Shown one piece after another: positions 1-8,300 of a DNA stretch of 13,099 nucleotides (positions are counted from its first letter, which is position 1; every line of letters starts with the position of its first letter). The translations under genes were made by a program, and so were the position numbers. Origin of the DNA: Anaerolineales bacterium (GTDB taxonomy: Bacteria > Chloroflexota > Anaerolineae > Anaerolineales > Villigracilaceae); contig JAICRQ010000040.1 of the NCBI GenBank assembly GCA_025966435.1, forward strand, positions 1 to 13,099, in the 5' to 3' direction. The notes beneath the pieces were generated by a model that saw nothing but the letters and a program-made list of their open reading frames with translations, was not told where the DNA came from and made no database searches.

Positions 1-3000
1 ACCATCCTCCAGCCACCGAGCATAACGAAGCTCTTCTCTCCTAACCCCATCCTCGCCGGTGGGACTTCCACACTGACCTTTACTCTCACAAATCCGAACC
101 AGAATCATACGCTCACAGGCATAGCCTTCTCCGACACATACCCCGGTTCGCTCGTCAACACCTCACCTGCCAGTACCGCCAATTCCTGTGGTGGCACATT
201 GATCGCAACTGCCGGAGTCAACAGCGTCAGCCTCAGTGGCGCGTCGATTGCTGCGGGTTCTTCGTGTACGGTGATGACAACGGTCACAGCTCCGAACACG
301 GGGACCTTTACAAACACCAGCGGCGCGGTTTTCTCCACAAATGGCGGGACGGGTAATACCGCATCCGAAACGTTGACTGTCAACGCTCCCTCGCCCGCGA
401 TCCGTTTATTGAAACAGGTCTCCACCAGCGCGACGGGACCATGGACAAACTTTGTCGCCGTGACGATGGGGAGCAATATCTTTTATCAATTCACCGTGGA
501 AAACGCGGGAGACGTTGCACTCACTTCTATCGGCGTGAGCGATCCTCAGGTGAGCACAGCTAGCTGCACCTGGCCCGCCTCTTTGCCTGTTGCAGTGGCG
601 GGGAATGATAATCATATCGCCACGTGTGTGGTGGGACCGATCAGCGCTGCTTCTGGTTCTCATACAAACACTGCCACTGCCTCCGGCATGTACAGCGGCA
701 CAACCCATACGGACACTTCATCTGCTACGTATGCCACCACCGGCTTGACCCTCGACAAAACCGCAACGCAGACATCCTTCAATCTTGCAGGCGATGTATT
801 GAATTACAGTTACCTGGTGACGAACAGCGGCGCTGCGCCTCTCGCCGGACCTGTGACTGTGACCGATGATAAGGCGACTGTCACCTGTCCGGCTGTCAGC
901 ACGGCAGGGGATCTGGATGCGTTCCTTGATCCGGGTGAAAGCCTTACCTGCAGCGCGACCTACACAGTTACACCTGCCGATTTTCTAGCCAGTTCCGTGA
1001 CGAACTCTGCCTCTGCCTCGGCAGGCGGCGTCACCTCGAATACGGATAGCGCCACGGTCTTCCGTTCTCTGCCGGACTTGCTTGTGACCAAAACCAACAA
1101 CGTCGGCAATGTTGTGGCAGTGAGTAATCCCTTCAATTGGACCATCACAGTCAACAATACAGGCGTGGCGGATGCAACGTTCTTTGCCGGGAATAGTATC
1201 GTCAGCGACACACTGCCCGGTCTTGCTTCCTATTACCCGCAGGGCGCGTTGACGATCACAAATGGCGTGACCCCACCAACGGGGACGATCAACTGCTCGA
1301 TTACAGGAACTGCCTTGAGCTGCATTGCAGCTGGGATTGTCACGCTGCCTGTGAACGGATCGTTCAGCGTCACCTTTGCTGTGACGCCCACTGCGGCGGG
1401 CAGCCTCGCCAACACTGCTATAGTCGATCCCAACAATGTTGCGCTCGAACTCAATGAAGGGAATAATACCGGTTCGAATACAATGACTGTCATGGCAGCG
1501 CCTGTGATCAGCAAATCCTTCGGTGCGGCGAGCATACCATTGAACGGCACGACCACTTTGAGTTTCACGATCGACAACCCCAATACCGGCACAACTCTCA
1601 CCGGCATCGCCTTTACGGACAACCTGCCCGCGGGATTAGTGGTTGCCAGCCCCAATGGTCTCACAGGCAGCTGCGGCGGTGGAACAATCACCGCTTTAGC
1701 TGGTTCTTCCACGGTAAGCCTTTCCGGCGCAACGCTTGCCGCTGGCGGAAGTTGTACATTTTCGGTGAATGTGCTGGGTTCCACAGCAGGCACGAAGAAC
1801 AACAGTGTAACGGTCTCCTCTACGAATGGTGGCACAGGCAATACTGCCAGCGCGACTGTTAATGTACTCGCTCCTACGGCAACACCTACGAACACACCAA
1901 CCAATACACCGACCAATACCCCTACGAATACTCCTACAAGCACGCCATCCAATACGCCCACGAATACACTGACCAATACGCCAACAGACACACCAACAAA
2001 CACCCCCACCAACACACCTACCGATCCCCCTACGAGTACACTAACTCCCTCAGCGACGTCAACTGAAACGAGTACGCCCACGAATACTCCTACAAATACC
2101 TCCACGAGTACACCGACAAGCACTCCTACGAACACTCCAACCAATACGCCGACAAGTACTCCCACGGATACACCAACGAACACAGCCACGAATACGCCAA
2201 CTGACACACCCATCAATACCCCAACATCTACGCATACTGATACACCTACTCCCACGAATACTCCTACTAGCACACCCACTAATGTGCCCGCTAATATTAG
2301 CGGTGTTGTATTTAGTGATTCGAATCTGAACGGGACGCAGGGGGCAGGCGAACCCGGCATCGGAAGCGTCCGGGTAGATCTGTATGACAGCACTGGCACG
2401 ACTTTGATTGCCTCCACCACGACCACTGCAGGTGGTTTCTATAGCTTTACCAATCTCGCGCCGGGAACTTATCGGGTCATCGAAACCGACCTGGCGGGCT
2501 ATGTGAGCACAACTCCCAATACTGTATCCGCAACCGTGAGCGCTGGCGGTTCAGCCACCGTCAACTTTGGCGATTACAAACTTACCGGCGGAGCACTTTC
2601 CAGTGTCAGCGGTGTTGTTTTCAACGATGCGAATGGGAATGGAGTGCAGGATGCAGGCGAACTGCCAATCAGTGGCGTAACCATTCAATTCAGGAACAAT
2701 GCCGGTACAGTCATCGCTACAACGACAACCAACGCTTCTGGTGCATATACCTTCTCAAACTTGACGGCAGGCACGTACACAGTGACGGAGATCGATCCGG
2801 CGGGCTATATCAGTACGACGCTCAATACGGTAGCGGTGAATCTGAGCGCAGGCACAAACGCGACCGTCCACTTTGGTGACCAGCTCACAGGGTTTGCGCA
2901 AATCGCGGACCCTGCAGTGACCAAATATGGTTCGCCGAGCAGTGCCACAGTCGGCAGCGCCGTTGTGTACACAATCACCGTTGGGAACAATGGAAATGTC

Positions 3001-3810
3001 AACGCGACCAATGTGATATTAACGGACACTAAACCCGCGTTCCTGGATATTGTGTCCATTACCATCTCGCCCAATCCGGGGGTTACGCCGGTCATCGCGG
3101 GGAACACGTTCACGATTAATTTCGGCACTGTAAGACCCAGTGATGTCTATGTCATTACTGTCGTGACGCGTGTTAACGCACAGGGTCAACCGCCCGGTGG
3201 GTCAAATCAGGTCTCGATTACCACCAGCTCGGCAAGGGACCGAATGTTTAATAATTCTGCCTCTGCCGGTCTGCAGATCACAGCCAGCGGCGGCGATACT
3301 AATCTTCCCGAGACAGGCTTCGCACCAGATGAGATCACCAGCCTGAGCCATGTGCCTCGCGAACATTATCTCCAGACCACTCTGACGCTTGAGATCCCCT
3401 CACTCGGTGTCAATATTCCCATTGTCGGTGTGCCGCAGCGAAACGGCGAGTGGAATGTGTCCTGGCTCGGCAGGCAGGCAGGGTGGCTGGAAGGCAGTGC
3501 CTTCCCCTCCTGGAGTGGGAACAGCGTTCTCACCAGCCATGTCTACTTACCGAATGGCTTGCCCGGACCATTCATCAATTTGGATACGTTGAAGTATGGA
3601 GATCGGGTGATCGTCCATGCGTTTGGTCAAAAATATAGCTTTGAGGTTCGTACGAACGTGATCGTCGAGCCTGAGGACACCTCTGCCCTCAAGCATGAAG
3701 AGAGACCCTGGCTGACGCTGGTGACCTGTAAAGACTATGATGAAAAGACGAATACGTACCGCAAGCGGGTCGTTGTGCGAGCGGTGCTTGTCAGCGTGAC
3801 CGCCGAATAA
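1..3810 (+). CDS. DUF11/SdrD-repeat surface protein with LPETG motif and C-terminal sortase domain (5'-partial)
   Basis: The frame is open from base 1 to the TAA at 3808-3810, so 1269 residues are visible and the N-terminus with any signal peptide is outside the window. The TTG at 199 is an internal codon, not a start. In window codon numbers the order is: five DUF11-like beta-sandwich repeats (about 1-128, 130-248, 249-357, 358-498, 500-623), a Thr/Pro/Asn/Ser stalk (625-761), two SdrD B-like domains with Asp/Asn-rich calcium-type loops (764-861 and 867-962), another DUF11-like domain (966-1096), LPETG (1102-1106) and a sortase domain (1127-1267). The sortase shows His1180 in LTSHVY, Cys1243 in TLVTC and Arg1256 in KRVVVRA. 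No hydrophobic helix follows LPETG or the sortase. By family knowledge it is an exported cell-surface or adhesin-like protein; self-processing is inference. Domain calls are confident, function is not. Confidence 0.9.
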   Translation, partial: TILQPPSITKLFSPNPILAGGTSTLTFTLTNPNQNHTLTGIAFSDTYPGSLVNTSPASTANSCGGTLIATAGVNSVSLSGASIAAGSSCTVMTTVTAPNTGTFTNTSGAVFSTNGGTGNTASETLTVNAPSPAIRLLKQVSTSATGPWTNFVAVTMGSNIFYQFTVENAGDVALTSIGVSDPQVSTASCTWPASLPVAVAGNDNHIATCVVGPISAASGSHTNTATASGMYSGTTHTDTSSATYATTGLTLDKTATQTSFNLAGDVLNYSYLVTNSGAAPLAGPVTVTDDKATVTCPAVSTAGDLDAFLDPGESLTCSATYTVTPADFLASSVTNSASASAGGVTSNTDSATVFRSLPDLLVTKTNNVGNVVAVSNPFNWTITVNNTGVADATFFAGNSIVSDTLPGLASYYPQGALTITNGVTPPTGTINCSITGTALSCIAAGIVTLPVNGSFSVTFAVTPTAAGSLANTAIVDPNNVALELNEGNNTGSNTMTVMAAPVISKSFGAASIPLNGTTTLSFTIDNPNTGTTLTGIAFTDNLPAGLVVASPNGLTGSCGGGTITALAGSSTVSLSGATLAAGGSCTFSVNVLGSTAGTKNNSVTVSSTNGGTGNTASATVNVLAPTATPTNTPTNTPTNTPTNTPTSTPSNTPTNTLTNTPTDTPTNTPTNTPTDPPTSTLTPSATSTETSTPTNTPTNTSTSTPTSTPTNTPTNTPTSTPTDTPTNTATNTPTDTPINTPTSTHTDTPTPTNTPTSTPTNVPANISGVVFSDSNLNGTQGAGEPGIGSVRVDLYDSTGTTLIASTTTTAGGFYSFTNLAPGTYRVIETDLAGYVSTTPNTVSATVSAGGSATVNFGDYKLTGGALSSVSGVVFNDANGNGVQDAGELPISGVTIQFRNNAGTVIATTTTNASGAYTFSNLTAGTYTVTEIDPAGYISTTLNTVAVNLSAGTNATVHFGDQLTGFAQIADPAVTKYGSPSSATVGSAVVYTITVGNNGNVNATNVILTDTKPAFLDIVSITISPNPGVTPVIAGNTFTINFGTVRPSDVYVITVVTRVNAQGQPPGGSNQVSITTSSARDRMFNNSASAGLQITASGGDTNLPETGFAPDEITSLSHVPREHYLQTTLTLEIPSLGVNIPIVGVPQRNGEWNVSWLGRQAGWLEGSAFPSWSGNSVLTSHVYLPNGLPGPFINLDTLKYGDRVIVHAFGQKYSFEVRTNVIVEPEDTSALKHEERPWLTLVTCKDYDEKTNTYRKRVVVRAVLVSVTAE
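1873..2283 (+). repeat. Thr-Pro-Thr-Asn stalk, degenerate 12-base coding repeat
   Basis: About 137 codons follow a four-residue rhythm Thr-Pro-Thr-X, where X is mostly Asn, Ser or Asp. It has irregular breaks, for example a patch with Ser, Ala and Glu near 2040-2070. All Thr and Pro codons are used and mixed, so adjacent DNA units differ at third positions while the peptide stays regular. Such stalks typically act as extended, possibly O-glycosylated spacers that lift distal domains off the cell surface. Here the stalk separates the N-terminal DUF11 block from the SdrD and sortase part. Confidence 0.9.
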
Positions 3811-3814
3811 GCGA

Positions 3815-3854
3815 CAGGACGGTGTGACAATAAGCTGTCACACCGTCCTGTTTT
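3815..3854 (+). terminator. Rho-independent terminator of the surface-protein gene
   Basis: A perfect 15-bp inverted repeat (3815-3829 and 3836-3850, arms CAGGACGGTGTGACA and its complement) encloses a 6-base loop and is followed by TTTT. It starts 5 bases after the TAA of the surface-protein gene. It also lies just beyond the 3' end of the leftward response-regulator gene, so it may slow convergent transcription, although the T-tract on that side is weak. Confidence 0.88.
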
Positions 3855-3879
3855 ACGTATGTTCGCTAAAAGGATCGCT

Positions 3880-4329
3880 TCATTCTCCCAGGCTGGGATT
3901 CGTGTTCCAGCCCAACCAATAAAAACCCAGGTCATCCATCAGATTCTTAAAATCTTCAAACCCCACTGGTTTCACAAGATAACTATTGGCGTGATTGAGA
4001 TATGCTTTGGCGACATCCTTTTCGGCTTCCGAGGTGGTCAATACAACGACCGGGATGTGTTTCAGGGCTTCATCTTCCTTGATCGTCTTAAGCACTTCCA
4101 TGCCATCCACGCGCGGCAGGCGCAAATCGAGCAAAATAACCTGCGGTCGTTCGGTGTCTGTTGTTCCCGAGAATTCCCCACGCCGGTACAAGTAATCCAG
4201 TGCGGACTGCCCATCCAGGAAGTGACGGACTTTATTGGCAATGCGATGCTCCTCCAGCGTGCGCAGGACCAATTCCGCGTGGTCAACATTGTCTTCCACC
4301 AGCATGACGAGGACGGGCTCACCTACCAT
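3880..4329 (-). CDS. Single-domain response regulator (CheY/Rcp1-like receiver)
   Basis: A receiver domain fills all 149 residues and there is no output domain. The acidic pair is Glu12-Asp13 (VEDN), the phosphoacceptor is Asp68 in LLDLRLP, the switch Thr is in VLTTSE (Thr98/Thr99), and the conserved Lys120 is in YLVKP. The length and the Tyr/Arg-rich segment near residues 46-50 resemble Rcp1-type regulators that partner phytochromes or hybrid kinases; this is family knowledge. ATG at 4329 was chosen because AAAAGGAG lies five bases upstream and the promoter -10 lies between it and a longer in-frame start at 4383. No histidine kinase is adjacent, so the phosphodonor is unknown. It is divergent from the partner-switching operon and may feed into it, which is inference. 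Confidence 0.93.
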   Translation of the reverse strand: MVGEPVLVMLVEDNVDHAELVLRTLEEHRIANKVRHFLDGQSALDYLYRRGEFSGTTDTERPQVILLDLRLPRVDGMEVLKTIKEDEALKHIPVVVLTTSEAEKDVAKAYLNHANSYLVKPVGFEDFKNLMDDLGFYWLGWNTNPSLGE

Positions 4330-4353
4330 TTTTACTCCTTTTCGTCCAGGAAC

Positions 4354-4383
4354 ATTGTAGCAGGATTTGAGCCTCTGCGACAA
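4354..4383 (-). promoter_or_regulatory. Probable sigma-70-type promoter of the response regulator
   Basis: Read on the minus strand there is TTGTCG (4383-4378), an 18-base spacer, then TGCTACAAT, an extended -10 ending at 4354. Transcription would begin near 4347, about 18 bases before the ATG at 4329. This placement excludes the longer in-frame start at 4383 and supports the shorter protein. Confidence 0.55.
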
Positions 4384-4445
4384 AACCGTTTATCGAAATG
4401 TAATGAGTATGCTGACGATAACCCCGCTGGCTCGTTTGCTTCTCA

Positions 4446-4454
4446 TGATATAAT
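4446..4454 (+). promoter_or_regulatory. Extended -10 promoter of the partner-switching operon
   Basis: TGATATAAT is a perfect TGnTATAAT extended -10 element. No good -35 hexamer is seen 16-18 bases upstream, which is usual for extended -10 promoters. The predicted start near 4461 gives a leader of about 33 bases before the STAS gene, whose ATG at 4494 is preceded by GGAGGAG at 4483-4489. Confidence 0.6.
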
Positions 4455-4493
4455 TTTCTCTATCAGCACAGTACTTTCACTTGGAGGAGTTCT

Positions 4494-4829
4494 ATGGACA
4501 TCACGGTTCAGGAGTTCAAGCATTGCGACATGATCACAGTTAAGGGGCGCGTAGATAGTGCGACGGCTCCACAACTGGCGCAGGCGCTGGAAAGTGCCAA
4601 TGACGGCGGCAAATACAAGCTGGTTGTTAACATGAGCGATTTAGAATACATGTCCAGTGCAGGCTTCCGTGCCCTGCTGGCGGCACAACGCAACTGTAAG
4701 CGTTACAATCGTGGAGAAGTTGTCCTGGCGTCCGTTCCCGAGCGCATCCGTGAGGCGCTGGAGCTGGCTGGTTTTACCGAACTCTTCAAAACATTTGATG
4801 ATCCCCTTCAAGCCGTAGGCCATTTTTAG
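4494..4829 (+). CDS. STAS-domain anti-sigma factor antagonist (SpoIIAA/RsbV-like)
   Basis: The 111-residue protein is a single STAS domain, the usual length for this family. It begins with the beta-strand and VKGRVD signature (residues 14-21). The regulatory loop YMSSAGFRAL (52-61) aligns with the DSSG loop of SpoIIAA, placing the phosphorylatable Ser at Ser55, with Ser54 where family members often have Asp. In the known mechanism the dephosphorylated form binds the anti-sigma kinase and frees its target, while the kinase inactivates it by Ser phosphorylation. The next two genes encode the likely kinase and phosphatase, so all three parts of a partner switch are together. The start is supported by the GGAGGAG ribosome site and the extended -10 upstream. 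Confidence 0.93.
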   Translation: MDITVQEFKHCDMITVKGRVDSATAPQLAQALESANDGGKYKLVVNMSDLEYMSSAGFRALLAAQRNCKRYNRGEVVLASVPERIREALELAGFTELFKTFDDPLQAVGHF

Positions 4830-4862
4830 ATTAATTGCCAGGTGGAGTCATAATCATTATAT

Positions 4863-4918
4863 AAGGAGGCCGCCTTTAGTTGTATTTCACGGAGGCGGCT
4901 TTTAACTTTGCCCTATGA
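4863..4918 (+). promoter_or_regulatory. Strong SD, possible leader peptide coupled to kinase start
   Basis: AAGGAGG at 4863-4869 is the best Shine-Dalgarno in this stretch but lies 45 bases from the kinase ATG at 4915, too far to serve it. Ten bases after it, TTG at 4880 opens a 12-codon frame ending in TGA at 4916-4918, which overlaps the kinase ATG as ATGA. The kinase ATG itself has no nearby SD. Translation of this short frame could therefore deliver ribosomes to the kinase start. The peptide is not recognisable, and a chance arrangement is possible. Confidence 0.3.
4869..4903 (+). terminator. Terminator- or attenuator-like hairpin between STAS and kinase genes
   Basis: GCCGCCT (4869-4875) pairs with AGGCGGC (4893-4899) and is followed by TTTT (4900-4903). 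Two further T-G wobble pairs can extend the stem into the loop. The shape fits a weak intrinsic terminator or attenuator just 11 bases before the kinase ATG. It would reduce read-through from the STAS gene and lower kinase output relative to its antagonist. The 15-17 base loop makes it weaker than the hairpin at 3815. Confidence 0.5.
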
Positions 4919-5325
4919 AGACTGTTCAATTCGCCGCAAAATTTGAATATCTGGACGAGATCCGGGAATTTGTAGGTGCGATTGCGCGTGATGGTGGTTT
5001 TAGCGATAAGGATGTGTACAATATCCAGCTTGCCACGGATGAAGCTGCCTCGAATATCATCGAGCATGCGTATGAAAAGATCAGCGATGGCGTGTTGGAA
5101 TTATCGTGCGGAATGCGGGATAATCTGATCACCATTGTCCTGGTCGATCACGGCGAATCGTTCGATCCCTCTGAAATCCCACTCCCGGACTTGAAAGCAG
5201 ATCTCTCAAAGCGGAAGATCGGGGGATTGGGCATTTTCCTCATGCGTAAATTGATGGATGATGTTCATTACGAGGTAAAACCAAATAATAGCAATGTCTT
5301 GACAATGACCAAACGCAAGAGGTAG
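4915..5325 (+). CDS. RsbW/SpoIIAB-like anti-sigma regulatory factor (serine kinase, HATPase)
   Basis: This 136-residue GHKL ATPase has the motifs of anti-sigma serine kinases. The N-box is TDEAASNIIEHAY (41-53) with Glu43 and Asn47, G1 is VDHGESFDP (77-85) with Asp78, and G2 is KIGGLGIFLMRKLMD (101-115). The short stand-alone form matches RsbW-like proteins rather than sensor kinases. By family knowledge it phosphorylates the STAS partner and sequesters a target, often a sigma factor. ATG 4915 is the first start possible because an in-frame TAA lies at 4903-4905, yet it has no close Shine-Dalgarno. It ends two bases before the phosphatase ATG, so those two genes are tightly linked. No cognate sigma factor lies in the window. 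Confidence 0.93.
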   Translation: MKTVQFAAKFEYLDEIREFVGAIARDGGFSDKDVYNIQLATDEAASNIIEHAYEKISDGVLELSCGMRDNLITIVLVDHGESFDPSEIPLPDLKADLSKRKIGGLGIFLMRKLMDDVHYEVKPNNSNVLTMTKRKR

Positions 5326-5327
5326 GC

Positions 5328-8300
5328 ATGCCTGCTCGTTCACGTTCGCCTCGCTTAGCGAATTGGCGTGACATTGCCAGCCTGGGGGAACAAATCGTCA
5401 ATGCAGACTCGCTGTCGGAACAACGCGACCACATCATCGCCATGACTTCTCAACTGATAAAAGGGGAAATCGACGTCTGGCTTTGTGAAAAAGTCTTCCG
5501 TTTGCCAAATCTTGAAGTAGAAAGTGTTTTCCCGGAAGACCCCGAATTGCCGGGAATGCAGCGCGCCATCAAGGCAGGGCAGGTGCGCACTCGACCCTCC
5601 AGGGCAAACGGCGCCAAAGGCAGCGGCGTCCCTCGCGAGACCTGGGCGGCGGTCCCGATGATTGAAAAAGGGGTTGTACTCGGCGCGCTGCAAGTCACTC
5701 GAAAACAAGGACCTGAATTCCAGCAAGCGGAACTCGATCTCCTGGAACAACTGGCGGGCGCGGTATCCATCAGCCTGGTTGCCTCGCATCGCGTGGCAGT
5801 GGAGCGCTTTCGACTCAACCAGTTGAACCTCGTGCGCCAGGTCAGCGAGCAGATCGCCAATGCACTGAGTATTAATGAGCTTGCCCAGCGTGTGACGGAG
5901 CTAATCCAGCAGGCATTTCATTATTACTACGTTGCCATCTTTACCGTGCAGGATGATTCATCCTCCCTGCGTTTTCGTTCCAGTGCGATTGCGAATACCA
6001 CGCAAGAGGCGCGGTCATCTCGCAGTAAACGTCGTAGGGCGAAGGCCGCTCTGGATGTAGAGATCGGCCAGGGCTTGGTTGGACTCGCTGCTGAATCAGG
6101 AGAGCGCGTGCTTGTTGACGACGTGCAAAACGACTCACGCTACCGGTTCATTGACGTACTGCCAGAAACACGTTCCGAGGTGGCTCTCCCTTTGAAGTTC
6201 GAGGATCGGGTGCTGGGTGTATTGGATGTCCAAAGTGATCAACTGAATGCTTTCCATCCTAACGATCTCTTAATTCTGGAAACGCTGGCTGCTTCCATTT
6301 CACGTGCCATCGAGGGGGCGCGCTTATATAGCGACTTGCGCCGTCGTGCGAATCAGTTAGGCGTGATCGCGGAAGTCAGCAAGAGCGTCAGCGCTTCACT
6401 CGATCTGTTCACGTTAATGGAAAATGTCGCCACTCTCATTCATGAACGTTTCGGATATCCACATGTCAACCTGTTCACGGTGCATACCGGCCGCCGGTTG
6501 ATCGCCTTCGTGGCGGGCGGCGGCGAAAGAAAAGCTGGGTTAAGCCGCTACACACTTTCCCTCGATAATGTGCAGGGAATCATTCCCTGGGTGGCGCGCG
6601 AAGGCAAAACGGTCTTGGCGAATGATGTAAAGAAGAATAAACGTTTCCGGGCGTCGCCTCTGCCGCCGGAGAATACACGTTCCGAACTCTGTGTGCCCCT
6701 GATTTATCACGATGAGGTCGTCGGTGTTTTGGATATCCAATCCGACAAGGTCAATGCGTTTACGCAGGATGACCTCGTGCTCTTCGAAGCAGTGGCGGAC
6801 AATATTGCCACCGCCATCCACAACGTGGAGCTTTATCGCAGTGAGCAATGGCGGCGCCAGGTGGGAGAAAGCCTGCGCGAAGTGGCAGGCTTGATCTCAG
6901 CCGATGCGGGGGTTGACGATGTGTTCGAAGCGATTCTCTCCGAGTTGGATCGCAACCTTCCTGTGGATATTTCGGCGATCTGGCTGCTGGAGGATGATGA
7001 GTTGTATCTTGCTGCCTGCCATAACTGTGATGAAGACGAAATGGAACAGACACTTTACAGCTCCCCCGATTCCTATCAAAAGCTGTTGGAAGCGCTCTAT
7101 TCCGACACACCCCTCATTCGAAAGCCCACCGATCCGATCTGGATCACAGGCCTGGTGGCAGGGTATGAGCAGGATTATTCGGCGTTGGCTGTCCCCCTGC
7201 GCGTGGGCGACCAGCCGTATGGTGTTATCACGCTCGCGCACAACACTCCCGGCAGATATGGGCACGAAGCAAAGGCGATGACGACCACTTTCGCCAGTTA
7301 TGCGGCGGTCGCGATCGAGAACGCGCGTCTCTACGATACAGCGCAGGAGCAAGCCTATGCCTCTGCCGCGTTGTTGCAGGTGGCGCAGGCGGTGGTCAGC
7401 CTGAACGATCTCGATGAAATTCTTGGCACCATCATCCGTATTATGCCGATCCTGGTGGGCGTGCAGCGCGCGGCGCTCTATCAATGGAATGTCGAAAAAG
7501 AGAGCTTTGAGCCTTCACAGCAATATGGTCTGGGTGAGGATGAGGAACAGGTCTTCTGGAGGCGCTCTTTTGCCCCGGGCGAATTCGTGATTCTGGATGC
7601 CTGCCGGGATACTGGAAGCCTGGTAGCCTGCCAGCTCAACTCTGAGGGAGAGCGCGGTTTGCCTGCCTGGCTTTCGCTCGATCCTCACCTGGACGTGAAC
7701 CTGGGAAATCCGAGCCCCTTCTTGTTCGCAGTACCCATTGCCGTGAAGGATGATCTCTATGGTGTAATGCTGATCGAGGAAGCCCCGGGTGGGTTGCGCT
7801 TCCGGGCTCGACGGCTGGAGATCATCACGGGTATCGCCCAGCAAGCCGCGCTTGCCATCCAGAACGACCTCCTGCAAAAGGAGATGGTTGTCCGCGAGCG
7901 CCTCGAAACCGAAGTGCAGCTGGCGCGCCAGATTCAGCAGACGTTTATCCCCGAAACTTTGCCCCAGTTCCCGGAGTGGGAGCTCGCCGCGCGTTGGAAG
8001 ACGGCGCGTCAGGTGGGCGGCGATTTCTACGATGTGTTTGACCTGCCAGACCGGCGCCTGGGACTCTTCATTGCCGACGTTGCCGACAAGGGTGTACCGG
8101 CTGCGCTCTTCATGGCTCTCACACGGACCCTCGTCCGCGCGGCCGTTACAGAGCTGGAATCTCCTGCCGAGGCGATGAGACGTGTCAACGACTTGTTGAT
8201 GCCCGATACGCGCCAGGGGATGTTCGTCACAGCCGTCTATGCCGTGCTGGACATGGAAAAAAACGAATTGACATACGTGAACGCCGGGCATAACCCGCCA

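Noticed and set aside
199..201. TTG as start of the surface protein
   Set aside because: The same frame is open to base 1 and codes for the beginning of a DUF11-like domain, so the codon is an internal Leu.
1873..2283. CRISPR or other direct-repeat array
   Set aside because: Units are 12 bases without spacers and are in frame within a long coding sequence.
1233..2426. Minus-strand open frame rich in Val-Gly-Val repeats
   Set aside because: It is the antisense of the Thr-Pro-Thr-Asn stalk and DUF11 domains. Its low complexity follows from the repeat, and there is no start context or family signature.
3859..4533. Plus-strand open frame over the response regulator
   Set aside because: The minus-strand frame has all receiver-domain residues, an SD and a promoter. 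The plus frame has no recognisable domain.
7006..7040. Cys-His near GAF4 as bilin attachment site of a cyanobacteriochrome
   Set aside because: The AACHNC segment lies on a different strand from the usual chromophore Cys-His, and the surrounding motifs are absent.
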